From contig QCXZ01000137.1 of assembly GCA_025024175.1 (NCBI GenBank), forward strand, positions 10,478,001-10,542,000: DNA of 64,000 nucleotides, written 5' to 3'. Origin of the DNA: Rhyzopertha dominica. Taxonomy: Eukaryota; Arthropoda; Insecta; Coleoptera; Bostrichidae. This document shows, piece after piece, positions 35,358 to 47,024 of the stretch. The notes under the pieces were generated by a model. The model ran no database searches. It worked only from the letters and a program-made list of their open reading frames with translations, and was not told where the DNA came from. Numbering within the stretch: position 1 is the stretch's first letter; every line of letters begins with the position of its first letter. The position numbers were made by a program, and so were the translations under genes.

Positions 35358-35672
35358 ATGATTTTACGAAATAATGGAATCTCATGTTTTCCTACAAAAA
35401 CACATCAATTTTCAAGCAGTCGTTTTACCGTAAACATCAAAGGGACATATTTTCTTTAGAATTTATTGTCTAACATTCCACATGCCTAAAAGTAAGCACT
35501 ATTAAAGAACAGGAGTCTGCGTTACACAAGAGCACGCCACTGATGCTTTTTTAGGTTATTTGCTTTTATTATAATTTATCCCATAGTGATGGCCACCAAA
35601 TTTGAAGTCAATATCTTTTATAGTTCAGGAATAATAAAAACATTAGTTTTTAAAATCTAAACAAAAAATATA

Positions 35673-35806
35673 ACACTGTATATCAAAAACAAAAATTTTT
35701 AATTTTTTTTTACTTGAAAGCCATTGTTAAAATCGTGTTTCCTATCACCTGTCAAACGCTGTTGGTGTTAGGAATTCCCGGGAGAAATTTGGACACTCGG
35801 TATAAT
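35673..35806. repeat. Dispersed repeat, copy B, with adjoining CGGTATA end
   Basis: ACACTGTATATCAAAAAC, a T-rich tract, AAAGCC and CCTGTCAAACGCTGTTGG match copy A in order and spacing. The right end continues into ATTCCCGGGAGAAATTTGGA, which matches the LINE-flanking copy at 34193-34226 in the same orientation. Confidence 0.55.
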
Positions 35807-35827
35807 CGAAAATAATTTTATGCCAAT

Positions 35828-36075
35828 CACTGGCGAAGCCAGGGGGGTCAGAGGGGTAACTGGCCCCCCCCCCCCCCAGGTACTAAATTATTTTGATAAT
35901 GGAATTGCACCTTTTTTACATTTAACAGTACAAATTTGTTGCAAACTATTGGTTTGTTGTGTAATAAACATTTTAGCAAATTAAATATTAAAATCTAAGT
36001 CACACCTCTTCTGGTTTTTTCTTGTTTGTACTTAACATTTTTCTTATGATTGAAACTTTGCCCCCCCCCCAAGTT
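35828..36075. mobile_element. hAT-like end with poly-C tracts (partial)
   Basis: CACTGGCGAAGCCAGGGGGG at 35828-35847 resembles the CAGTGGCG(T/G)AGCCAGGGGGG terminal sequence found at ends of hAT-type elements and MITEs in many animals. C runs of 14 (35864-35877) and 10 (36061-36070) follow, as in those repeats. The expected inverted end on the right is absent or decayed, so I call it partial. Identification rests on recalled end similarity. Confidence 0.45.
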
Positions 36076-36329
36076 AATTTATTCTTTTATTTATTCTTGC
36101 CTCTTTAGCGGTTCATAAAAGACTCCTATAAAATTGAAAAATGAGTGACAAAAATTGCATAGATAACATTTTCCGTCGCACGAAAATTTTGTTGAAACCG
36201 CGAGTTGTTGACAGGACGTTGCATTAAAAATAAGATATTGGGTTGAGTCTGGCGTTTTGAAATACTCTGTATACTCAAAAATGTCACTTTATCGTCGATT
36301 GTTGCATATGTTTTAGGCAACATAATTTT

Positions 36330-36565
36330 TTAATCAATTAATTTCAGTCAATAATTTTGATCAATTAATATTAGGAATACTAGAGTTTAAAGGAACAAAT
36401 TTGAAATACTCCAATATTATTATCTCTAAAAAAAAACGTTATAAACGCATCTTCTTATAGTACATGAGTGAAATTTCACTATTAATTACCACTCCATGGA
36501 GTATAAGTTTCATGACTTCATTGGTGACATTTTTTTCGCTGCGTCACTCGACTTAGCCACCAGGC
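36330..36565. other. AT-rich DNA, nothing recognised
   Basis: Spacer with no recognised signal. Confidence 0.35.
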
Positions 36566-36569
36566 AAGC

Positions 36570-37380
36570 GACACACTTACATAAATTAATACCTAATTTA
36601 CGGAATGGCGTAATTCTAAGGCATTCACCCACAAATGTGTGAAATTTTTATTTCGCCCTGCCAACACGAACCCCATATTTTTATCACTCTCCGCACGGAG
36701 GTACACAAACGGCTTTTACCATTTCGTGCAACTATTCGAGAACGTTACACCTCAAATATTGTATATATAAAGGAGATTAGGATCGGTTGAATAGGAAACG
36801 TCAGTCACAACTCCCGGACCTCGACGAATGAACCACTAAACGGTTAAATTATGTTCATTGCCGCGGACCAGAGTTTTAACAATTTATTGTGAACCGAGGA
36901 CATTGAATAACAGTAAAAATACGTACGCCTTTTGTTGACACCTATTGGCTGTCGTTCCGGAATCGTTTAGTCACGCTGAAGTTGAAGCCCCAGGAAATTG
37001 GCAGCACTTCTTCATGAATTGAATCTCGGACTGAAGACGTCATTATTGTTTCGTCGCCACAAATCTAAATTGGAACCGCCACACTCGAAGAATCCTCAAT
37101 TCGGTGCATGACGAACTTTCTGGGTATCCGCGTGGGACCGAAGAAATTAGCGTCAGCTTAAAGAGTATTTTATGTGCAATTAGTTCGTCTGATAAAGCGT
37201 GGATTCCTGAAAGCTTCTGTGAGGGATCCTCCTCGTTGTAATTTGTATGCTAAGGAAACCGCATGCCCGAAGAAATCGGAATCCTTCTCTGAAACAGTTA
37301 GTGTCAAACCTGGATATTTTAAGGCAATATCGGATTCCGATTGCAATAATCTAAGCCCGCGTGGTTTTTCCTTTTAGGAC
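36570..37380. promoter_or_regulatory. GC/CpG-richer island 12
   Basis: A mixed GC-richer stretch with TATATATAAAGGAG near 36768 and, about 40 bases later, an ACGTCAGTCAC word that resembles an initiator but is too far for a standard TATA promoter. GAAGACGTCATTATT near 37034 is CRE-like. A 67-codon frame at 37174-37377 has no domain. Candidate regulatory DNA. Confidence 0.3.
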
Positions 37381-37384
37381 AAAA

Positions 37385-37845
37385 TAGTTTACTTGGCGTC
37401 TAAAAAGTGTGTCGCTTCGTAGAAAGGTCTGATGAACAAAAACCACAGCGAAATTAGCGTCACAGTTATGATACTTTATGTGCACTTTGTATCCTTGATA
37501 TGCGGAGGATTTACAAATCCAGGAATTTATTAAACCGCCTTAAGACTCGACCACTGAATATCTTTCTATTTGAAGCTACTTTCGACCTTGGCCAAAACAG
37601 TATATTTATCGTATTCAAGTCCAGGCAAAGTGTAACACCGCNCGCACGCTAGTGGCAAATAATTGAATTAAAAATTAATTAAATGATAAGCTATAGGTGG
37701 AATTTAGTGGAAACAAATTCGTTTTTTCTTCAGCAATCCGCTGGCAAAATCGAAATGTCCTGTGTTTAAGAAACACAACTAAAGAAGTGTATTCAAAATC
37801 TTCAATGAAAAGCATTGACTGATAACGTCTTAGCACCGGCGAAAA
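37385..37845. other. AT-rich DNA, nothing recognised
   Basis: One ambiguous base at 37642. No signal noted. Confidence 0.35.
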
Positions 37846-37849
37846 TATG

Positions 37850-38462
37850 TACAGGATTTCTATAAATGATTCGTGCTTATGGAAATTGTCGACTAAATCA
37901 ATTTGCCGCCTCTCAGGAATGTGAACACAACTATTGCTTTGACGTATACTTGTCATCTGTCGAGTTTTAAATCATTTGATACATATTAATATGAGAAAGC
38001 ACTTGGGAGTGTGCATATTCAAAATATCATGTAGTGTTTTCTGGGAAAATCAACGTTAAGTTTGCAGAAAGTCCACATTTTTGAGCTGTAGGGTGGTTGC
38101 GTATAACTTTTAGGTTATGTATCGTATTTGTGTGGTTGTGCCCCTACTAAGCCTATTAAATAATTGTACTATGATGGACTTAAAGTTGTTTTTAGCCTGC
38201 CGGAATAGTAAAATTCACAAACTAGGTGGCAGTAACTTTAGCTGCACTACATGCACAAAGCTTCCACAGGGCAAGGGGTGTAGACTGGAGAGATTACCAC
38301 AAGCCTACTATACCAATAATTATTGTAATTTCTTACCTTTGTCAGAAAGGTTGGAAAATATTTATTGACTGTAACTTGATCTGCAACCTTCAGTACTATC
38401 GCCGTGCTATTGTAGCTCGGCAGCAGGTACAAAAAGGCGGCACAAAGAATTCAGAAATCAAC
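37850..38462. mobile_element. Second copy of the 21269-21601 MITE family, right end lost
   Basis: Starts TACAGGATTTCTATAAATGA and follows the first copy through GACTAAATCAATTTGCCGCC, AGTGTTTT, CTGCAACCTTC, TATCGCCGTGC, GGCAGCAG and GAATTCAGAAATCAAC, then stops before the right inverted end. It has about 280 bp (roughly 38096-38375) absent from the first copy, either an insertion here or a deletion there. Same orientation as the first copy. Frames of 61-93 codons across it are shadows. Confidence 0.8.
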
Positions 38463-38469
38463 AAATCAA

Positions 38470-40140
38470 ATGAGGTGCATTTTTCCTAGTAAGGAGATTT
38501 GAAACGTAGTGAGACAAAAAATTTCAATTTATTTTATTGCAGCAAAGTAACTATTTACACGAAATGCCTGCGATATTCAGGTCGTAGACAGTAAAACCTC
38601 AAGGAACAATTAATGAAAGCTAGTACTCAAGTAATGTTTGAAGGATGTAAACATATTACATACTAATTTTTCGGATACATTTACTCTGAATTCGTTGCAA
38701 GGGTGACACTAGATGAGATGCTATTTACAGATTTTGTTCGAATATTTCTTTTCTACCTTAGATAGAAGTTTCTTTAAAATAGTTAAGGAGACCTTAAGTG
38801 AATTTAACAAACGACAGTACATTATAAAGTGGCCTTCATGATTTTCTATTTCATCGCAAGTAGCATATCATTTATTGTAATTATTTGCACTTTTACAAAA
38901 ATATCTACTTTTGGTAGCTCTCCAGTCAAGGAAGATATAGGTATCGGGACATCGGTAGCGGACATCCTTTTTTGTTTCATAGCTATTGTGAAAAAAGAAA
39001 AGGAAACCGATTGTTGCGTTTTACAGGTTTTTATAAATAACATTAAGTTATAATTAGAAACGTTTATTCATGAATAACTATTTAGTGATTATGATCTGGT
39101 ATTGAATTCTTGATGCGAAGAAGTATACCTACCGAATAAAAGCAACCGCAAATTACTTGCAGATGTAGTCACTAACTGAAAATTAATCTTTATTTGTAAG
39201 CAGCTAAGTGACAAATTTCAAGTTAAACATTATTCCTGCAAATATTAAGCATTTGGTAACAGTGCCACACTAGACAAGTCGTTCAGTAATTAACCCTTTA
39301 TTTCTGGGACATGTTCGTATTTCTATTATACTGTACCGGCTTCTATAACAATGGATGAAAGTTTTTGCATTATTTCTATTTACTGTTGCCAACTCTAGGG
39401 CTAACCAGATTAGCAATAAACGAAGCAGCACTCAATAATTTACTTGCGGTATTTTATGAATCAGAGGACAACGATCGACAAGAAGCTAAAATAAAATTAC
39501 AAGAGACAACAATATTACATATTAATACAACTACCTACATGGGCATAGCTAAATGGAGATTTATAGGGTTCAAACTCCAAACCTACCCTAAAGGGTCATA
39601 ACTAAAAGTGCACTCCCTTTTATTTCTCTTACAAAAGGAGGATGTAAATGTATCAGAGTTTAAGGTATTTCAAACAAAAAAAATTGTAAATGACCTTGTT
39701 ATAGAATATGTGTTTTAAACCAAGAAACCGACTCTATCGTTCCTTGTGGTTCAGCACATTACACAAATATAAAACAATTATACCCGTACATAAAACATAA
39801 TATACGATTTACACTTCATGATAAGGTCATAAGTTTATAACAATTTATTTTGTTGAAATCACCATACTGTTCTTTCTGTTTTCGTTTTATGATACATATA
39901 AATAGTGTTTTAGCTTCAATAGCTTATTAGATGCATCAAAAATGTAGAAACGCTGCATACGCACCTGCCATGGACAAAATTTTGTTGTTAGGTTTTCCTG
40001 AGGAAAATTGCTTCACTGCCTATCATTGGTGTCACCTTTTTACTTTCTTTGGAACCCTCCTATCATACGCTATTCATTAGTTTTAATTGCTGTCCTGCTT
40101 GCATTCTTTTATTCATGTTACAACTGAGATTCAGTCAATA
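38470..40140. other. AT-rich DNA, nothing recognised
   Basis: Frames at 38829-39053 and 39365-39601 (74-78 codons) have no domain I recognise. No structured repeat found. Confidence 0.4.
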
Positions 40141-40144
40141 AAAG

Positions 40145-40585
40145 GAGTTCCACCGCCAGCGAAATGTCTCAAATCACATATTTGACAGTCCATTATCCTC
40201 CCGACCGCCGCGAGCCTGCCACAATCGCAAATACCGAATCGGCGAACCGAACGATACAAGCTCCCTTGAAAATAAAATCACGTCCGCTTTACAAGGCATT
40301 TAATTGAAGATCGGATCCTGGCTGATAAAATTATTGCATTGAAATGTGCATATATTTAGCTTAATCTGGTAAATGGCGAGTCCGTACACAAATCAAGGTA
40401 AATCGTTACACACAAGACCGCACAATGCAAATTGTCGCAGAATTTGTCTAGATTATCGGAGCCGCTGTTTGTGAATATATATTCACTTCGCCTCGTTGAT
40501 GTTTATCGATGGAATACGCGCTTCGAACGATCAGGACCGTATTGGGGGATACTTTTTTCTCTTGCACGGTATAAAGAGGTCTCTA
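40145..40585. promoter_or_regulatory. GC/CpG-richer island 13 with a 16-bp perfect palindrome
   Basis: CpG-rich words (CCCGACCGCCGCGAGCC, CCGAATCGGCGAACCG) and GCATTTAATTGAAGATCGG mark it as part of the island series. GTGAATATATATTCAC at 40471-40486 is a perfect palindrome, a plausible dimer site. Candidate regulatory element; no coding similarity. Confidence 0.35.
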
Positions 40586-40859
40586 ATGAGTTTAATGTTA
40601 CATTATTCTTGCCAAAGTGGCGCTTCAGCAAAGATGGTATACAGCCTATCAAAGCTATCTAGGAGACCAAATTGTGAGAGACTAAACTTTACTTTGACTT
40701 TACAGCTACGAATGCGATTGCAAAATACCGCTTGGATGGTTCAAGATTTGAAGCTGTTTGCATCCTTTTTTACTTTTTGCACCCTGCATTGCATTATCAA
40801 AGATCGCGATGTATGAATTCAAAATTAACACAACTTCAAGATTGATGAGTTGTCCTCAC

Positions 40860-42515
40860 ATTTCTCAGAAATCTTGAATATTATGCGCTTCAGTTCATTA
40901 CCCTAAAAATCATCATGGAATCTTATAGCCTAACACAGTTAGTAAAGGAACCCACCTTAAATCATACCTCCGCTGGGACCTCTTTGATTGACCATATTTG
41001 CACCACCCATGTTAAACTGGTAAGCAACATTTTCGTAGAATATTATTACCGAAGCAAATAAATTTCTTAACTTAACTGTTTAATCACCTGTGAACTTCTT
41101 GTGCCTAGTTCTCCTGCAGTGACACGCTATAGACTTCCAAGAAGCGTACAAGGCATAAATATGGACGCTTTCAATCTGGATGTTGCTAGTTTACCGCGGC
41201 AGAATATTCATGAACTAACTGATGCAAACAAAAATCTTCAGAGATCTAACACACTAGTACATGCTGTATTTGATGTACATGCTCCAATGAGAATATCCAA
41301 AGTACGAAAACCAATTCCCGAGTGCTTAACGCAGAATATCAGCGTAATGGCCTAGATAAAGAAAATGGCCTATAGACAATACAAGAGTAGTAGGTTTTCA
41401 AAAAAAATGGAAATATTACTGTGATTTGAAAAATTATGTGTCGCAGGCAGTTAGACTTGAAAGGCTGCCAACACTAACTACTAGGTGGCATCCGTCCCTG
41501 GGGATTCTTGAATTCTATGGAATGGTGTGTCATATGTTGGTGCCAACCGAAAAACGCATCCAATAATTCCAGAGAACCTCCGGTAATGATTGTTTGTTGT
41601 ATCGGCATCCTTGCCTTCAGTGGTTAGGTCTACTACACTTGAACAGTATAGGACCCGCTAGCTAAAGGGTTTTGCAATAAATAAAAATTAAAGCAGTCGG
41701 ACCTGATAGAATCTCGATTGATAGCTAATTTGGCTGAATATTTTTATTGACGCTTTGCAATCAGTGCTTGGCTCCACCGACTCCAAAAAAAGCGAAATCC
41801 TACTTTTTACAAAGAGTTGCGGCCAATCAATTTACTGCCTATTGCTTCAAAATTTCTAGAAGGTGCGGCTCAAGAACAAATAAAGTCATTTGCTACAGAC
41901 ACAATTTAATTCCTACATTTCAGTCTGGCTTCACTTCAACAGCTCTAACAACTGTGATCGATGACATTCGTCGTTCACAGGATGCATATAATGGCATAGC
42001 ATTGGTCCATCTAGATTTTTCCAAGGCCTTTGATACGATCAGCCATGAAGTACTAGTGTCTTAGACTAGCCACATGGGCTTCTCTTCTAACGCTGGCATC
42101 AAGGCTATTTTAGGGGAAGGGTGCAGAAAGTGCATCCGTGCACAAATCATCTTTTCTAGAGGTGAAAACTGGTGTACCGCAAAGCTCCATACTCGGACCC
42201 TTGCTTTTCTGTCTGTATATATTTTTGCAGAACTGTGTCTCAAACGTAAAGTTGCAGTGCTACGCCGATGATATGCAAATGTATACCACAATAAGTTAGG
42301 GAAATTTTGTGCAGCAAACAAATGCGTTAAACTTAACTTTGAACAGTGTTTTCCACTGGTGCTGTGCTCATTCGAAGGCTCTAACTGCTTCCAAGTTGGC
42401 TGTGGTGATCTTTGGATTAAAGGGCATGCGTAATGCTATTAGTGATAGATTTAAGTTAAACATAAATGCTGATGATATAGCTTCAAATATAAAGGTTTAA
42501 AATTAAGGTGTGTTA
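40860..42515 (+). pseudogene. LINE fragment with endonuclease end and reverse transcriptase
   Basis: Plus-strand pieces follow the order of a jockey/CR1-type ORF2. LTQLVKEPT and TSAGTSLIDHICTTH (40925-41010) match the C-terminal half of the APE-type endonuclease. The 41101-41355 frame ends LVHAVFDVHAPMR...KPIPECLTQNI, the endonuclease-RT linker. Then QSGFTSTALTTVIDDIRRS and VHLDFSKAFDTISHE (RT motif A, about 41930-42050), KTGVPQSSILGPLLF (about 42165-42210), CYADDMQMY (motif C, 42257-42283) and finally a KV-N-GVL-ID patch near 42495-42520 equivalent to KNLGVxxD. Frames change at least five times, and the thumb and C-terminus are not recognisable afterwards. The Gly of GVPQG is lost. Confidence 0.85.
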
Positions 42516-42519
42516 TTAT

Positions 42520-43035
42520 AGACTGTGATCCGTTGTTTCAGATCATTTTAATATTCATTTTGAATAATTTTTTTCATAAAGATTGGCGAGGACGCTAGAT
42601 CCCCACGCCCCATTTTTCGAGGGGCTGAGGCAAAATCTACGAAGTGGCATAAAACATATTGCTCCAGATATCTTCCTAAACTTGTTGAAAGCATTACTAA
42701 TAGAGCAAGCATCTCTACAGTTTTCCACCAAAAAAACACTTCAAAGATTTTGTGCTCCATACATAATTATGATTCCTAGTTCAGCAGTTCTTTTTTTTAG
42801 TAGGGAGGCCACTCTTTTATATTGTTATTGGCAATTTTTGGCATCGCAATTTGCACTGCTACAAAATGAAGATGTGTTAGTGTACTGCAAATAAACCTTT
42901 TTTACATTTATTCCCATCGCTATGTTTTTTCAGTAAAACCTAATGTTCCGTTGCGAGGCAAGCAAGGGTGAATCCACATATAATAAGTTTAACTTTTAGA
43001 GTATTTTTCCATTCTTAATTTAGTCGTGGAAGTTT
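42520..43035. other. Post-LINE DNA, nothing recognised
   Basis: A 103-codon plus frame (42583-42894) follows the RT. I could not match it to an RT thumb or any other family. Confidence 0.35.
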
Positions 43036-43039
43036 CCGA

Positions 43040-43450
43040 TTATTCATTCTTTTTTCCTCGAAGACATCTCACTGTTTGCAGAACGTCGATACTTGAACTT
43101 AGATGATCTCCGATGACACACGCTGCCACCCCGACAAAGTTTACGACTCCAATAAATCGAACTAGAAGTGAGAGATCACCGGTAACATACTCCCATCAGG
43201 AACAAAAACGCTGGTGTGTAACATTTGGTAGTTTGATTAGGATTACGACGGGATTTATTGGAAGATCCGGTGCCGGGTCGTAAAAACAGCATTAAAAGAA
43301 ATCACTTCGCCTTTACTGCCTGAAACTTTGTTAGAAAAATTCCGCGCCTTGCACGCCTCTGTTCAACAGGGTTCGTTATAATTGCCCGGCGAGATTTATG
43401 GGACAGAATACGAGACTTAATTATCTAACCTTCAAAACGAAACCATCAGA
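43040..43450. promoter_or_regulatory. GC/CpG-richer island 14
   Basis: A non-coding island with GATTACGACGGGATTTATTGG, CCGGTGCCGGGTCGTAAAAAC and GCCCGGCGAGATTTATGGGAC. The TTTATGG/TTTATTGG words are caudal/Hox-like. Candidate regulatory element. Confidence 0.35.
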
Positions 43451-43454
43451 TTAG

Positions 43455-44865
43455 CTTGTAGACATGTTTTCATAACTCAGTTAGGCCATCTACAACTTGG
43501 TGGGTACTGCAGCTTGTTTTGTTTGAGTGGCTTAAACTACTAGATTCACACACAACGAGATATTAGTCTTGACCATGAACTGCCTTTACTACATCAATTC
43601 TGTTTTTTGTTAATGATTGTAATATAAGTAGCTGATAGTTGTTATATTTTGTAATTGCGCACCAAGTTTGAAAGTGTGTTATTTTTTTGTGCGTAATCTT
43701 ACCATTAGTAATCTGTAATTTTCTCCTTCAAACAATTATTTTTCAGTATCGGGAAAAGGAACGATTTCTTAAAATAAATAAATAAAAAATCTTTGTTTGT
43801 TGTATAAACTGCTTGCAAAAGTATCAGATGTGTTCATCTAACCGAATTTGGACCAACAGTTAATATAAAGAAGAATTTAAGGTATGTAATGAAATAGGTT
43901 GAAAAAAATTTCCTCGGTCTATGATTTATAGAAAAGATGGAACAAGAAGAAGGACATACTGTGTATGTTGATTTTCAGAATATCTTGCGGCTTCTTACTT
44001 TAGTGCATGTAAAATATTTTCCAGAATCTTAGGAATATTTCTTCTCTTATTTATTTTTCTGTGGCGGTAATGAAATAAAGGGGCCATAACCTCTCTGTAT
44101 GAACTGCATCTACACAAACCAAATTTGGAATCTTTTCAAATGGAAGTTTTTTTATTATAGTTGTAATGTTTCATTGTTATGTTTAGTTATTTATGTAAGT
44201 AACGACAGTATTTCAGCAATCAACACCAAATGGAAAAGAATACACTTTTATATTGTAAGCAAAACATGCACGGTAAGTCCAATTCATCATTCGTATTTAT
44301 TCGTGGTGGTCTAGAAGCAATAGCAACTAATGCATCTGTGTATTCCTTAGGTCGGAATACTACCCTCTAATTAAATAAAAAATAATACTAACAAAGCTAT
44401 AGAAGGTGTTAAAGTTTAGAACTTGTTTTTCAATATTTGCTAACGAATCTCAAAATTATTGAACCCTGTATCTACTTCTGTTTTGTCACATCTGTTCTTT
44501 AGTCCTTTATTCATAAAAAAAATTGTGCTATGTAGGGGTCGCTATAATCGACGGATTACTACAAAGTTATACAAAGAATCTTTAATGTTTTGTGTAGAGG
44601 TCTTGATTCAGAATGATGAAGAAACCAACAAATATGGTAAGTAAGCTTTATTTATTTATATGTACCAGGAAATACATTTTACTGTATGTAGCACCATCTA
44701 ACAAAAGATGGCAAAGGAGCACATTTTTTATGTTAAGCAAACAAAAAACTTCTTAAAAAGCGTATTCCAATGACTTTTAGATCGTTTTAGCTTCAGAATT
44801 GACTGGAGCTACAATTGTTGATATTAACAAATAACAATCGGCTTAATTCTAGCGACGTGTTTGAT
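43455..44865. other. AT-rich DNA, nothing recognised
   Basis: Contains a short AAATAAATAAATAAA tract near 43772. No coding or RNA signal. Confidence 0.4.
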
Positions 44866-44869
44866 TTTA

Positions 44870-45370
44870 TAAGGCGGTGGTGCTTATTCTCATACAAGCT
44901 GCAGGTACGCTGCTATTCGTCAATGCCTCGCTGCTCGCGCTGAGAAGGGACGTTCTCTTTCTAAGTTCCAGGGCAAACTTCCCGGTGCCTTATACGGTCT
45001 TTTAAAGAATTTATCTTCACCGGACTCAATAAACTCTCCGGCATTGTCTCGGTACACCAAAACACAATTTATCCGTCGTCCCCAACGTCCGCTATCACCG
45101 GAGCGCGAAGCCCCGTTCAAAGGAACGTCGTACGCTCGGTCCTGCTCGAAACTAATCAGCTTTGTAGTCCTTAATAAGTCGGCGGACGCCGATAACGCCC
45201 GCTTTATAAACTATTTACGATAACTGAAAACATTTTTGTACTAATTGAGAACCGGTGCGGATAACCGATGCAAAGTGGGCGAAGTATGTGCCACGGGTTC
45301 GGATTAAATACTCGCTGAGATTTGTTTAATTGTGATAATTAGTTATCGGCTTTAATTGACTGTCGGAGAA
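44870..45370. promoter_or_regulatory. GC/CpG-richer island 15
   Basis: CpG-rich DNA followed by a dense run of GATAA- and TAATT-type words (GCCGATAACGCCCG, CTTTATAAAC, GTGATAATTAGTTATCGG, CTTTAATTGAC). No protein similarity; a 66-codon minus frame at 44920-45120 is compositional. Candidate regulatory element. Confidence 0.35.
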
Positions 45371-45374
45371 ATTC

Positions 45375-46725
45375 TCTTAAATATTTAATTCCTCGGTATT
45401 TACTTTTTTATTATTTTTTGACTAAGAGATAAAAAGCAAACGATATTTGAGCATAATCCGCATTAACAAGCAAACTTCACTCAGTATTTCCTTTACAAGA
45501 AATTAATGGCTGCCTGTTGATAGCTAATGGGGTATGTCAAATGCGAAATTAGACTAAAACTATTAAGGACGCACTCATGGTTGGTTAATTGTACGGATGC
45601 AGACTGATCTACGCTGATTATGCAGTACTGCTTGATCTTCTGTAAAAAGAAGAGACTTAATCAAAATTCTGTACACATGAGAATGACTGTTAGGTCGAAA
45701 CGATCGTCAGAGTCATCTGACAAAATTTAGTGAAACAAAGTACATTCAGAACAATCAGCTTTCCAAACTACCTAAGATGAGCAACTCGAAACTAAAATCA
45801 GCCGACATATACTAAAAACAAGAACTATTACGGTTGCTAGTATTAATAATATCAATGCAGATAACTAGTAAATATTTGAGTATTGATATATTTTATATGC
45901 ATTTGCTATAGAGAGTTTATGCATTTACGGATTTTATATTTTAAAACTACATGCACACTATACAAGCCCCGTTGCAAACACTTTAGTAATGTAGATAATG
46001 ATAGTGATTTTATAATTCACAATAAACAAGGTAAGCAACAATAGTAAACTGGCAATGAAAATGGTAGACTTGAACATGTCTTGGGTGCTTAGCTAAACAG
46101 TGAAATCCAAACTTTTTCTAAAATGAAAAGAGAAATTGTGACATGGTATGTTTTTTTTGGTAAGTATTATAATGTTTAGCTAATCATTGTTTGTATACAG
46201 GAGTAAGTGATATACTATATCAGGTTAGTCAGATGACTTATATGTTATATGAATATAAGACTGGAGTTTTGTATAAAAGTAGATTAAAAGTTCACATCTT
46301 TTTGTGCTGTTGATGCACTAAGATCCATACCACAAAAAAACAACACGTCTATGATTTATACAACCTTCCTTTTTTGATTCTGCCATTGCTTTCTGTGTCT
46401 GTTCCTGAGGAAGCAAGTTGAGCGTACTACTTACTATAAAAAAGGTTTGTGTTGTGTGAGCACTCTTCATTATAGGCTAAATAAGTAAATAAAATTATTA
46501 CAGTTCTCATATCAACTGATTTTTTTATGGTACAAAATATATTTTTGTTGATGATATAACAAGTTTATTAGCCAATTCCTCTATATTATTGTACAGCTGC
46601 ATATTTATATGATGTGAAACACTGCAAATTTTCAAATAATAATAACTGTTAGGTTATGTAAAGTAATTTTTCAAAGTAATTCAAAATGACTTGATAAATC
46701 AATAATACAAAGCAAATAAGAATTA
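45375..46725. other. AT-rich DNA, nothing recognised
   Basis: GGTCGAAACGATCGTCAG near 45692 faintly recalls the reverse of a hammerhead core but lacks a second box. Otherwise no signal. Confidence 0.4.
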
Positions 46726-46729
46726 TATT

Positions 46730-47024
46730 GAAATTTTACATTGATGCATTGTACAGCTAAGTATTATTTTACAATGAACAATTATACTGCCAGTGTAATT
46801 TTACAATGAACAATTACACTGAAAATGTAAATGCAAAATGTACAGTTACACCACCAGTGTAATTTTATCATGAACAATTACATTGCAAATGTAATTTTAC
46901 AATGTACAATTACACTGCAAATGTAAATGTACATTGTACAGTTACACCTGTAGTGTAATTCTACAATGAACAATTACATTGCAAGTGTAATTTTACAATC
47001 TACAATTACACTGCAGGAGTAATT
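46730..47024. repeat. 32-bp palindromic minisatellite with 96-bp higher-order unit
   Basis: About nine units of exactly 32 bp run head to tail. From 46794 the unit boundaries fall every 32 bases up to 46986. A typical unit begins TGTAATTTTACAATGAACAA and continues TTACACTGNNNN. Its TGTAATT and AATTACA parts are inverted copies, so each unit can fold. Every third unit (starting near 46729, 46826 and 46922) is a variant of the TGTAAATG...TACAGTTACACC type, and the two units between also resemble their counterparts three units away. This gives a 96-bp higher-order period. Confidence 0.85.

Noticed and set aside
42583..42894. 103-codon frame after the LINE reverse transcriptase
   Set aside because: Considered as the RT thumb, but it lacks the L.DSLVLS..YCD-type pattern and is not clearly related.
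45690..45750. GTCGAAACGATCGTCAG and CTGACAAAATTTAGTGAAAC as further hammerhead-like boxes
   Set aside because: The boxes are not both intact on one strand and no stem II or stem III can be drawn.
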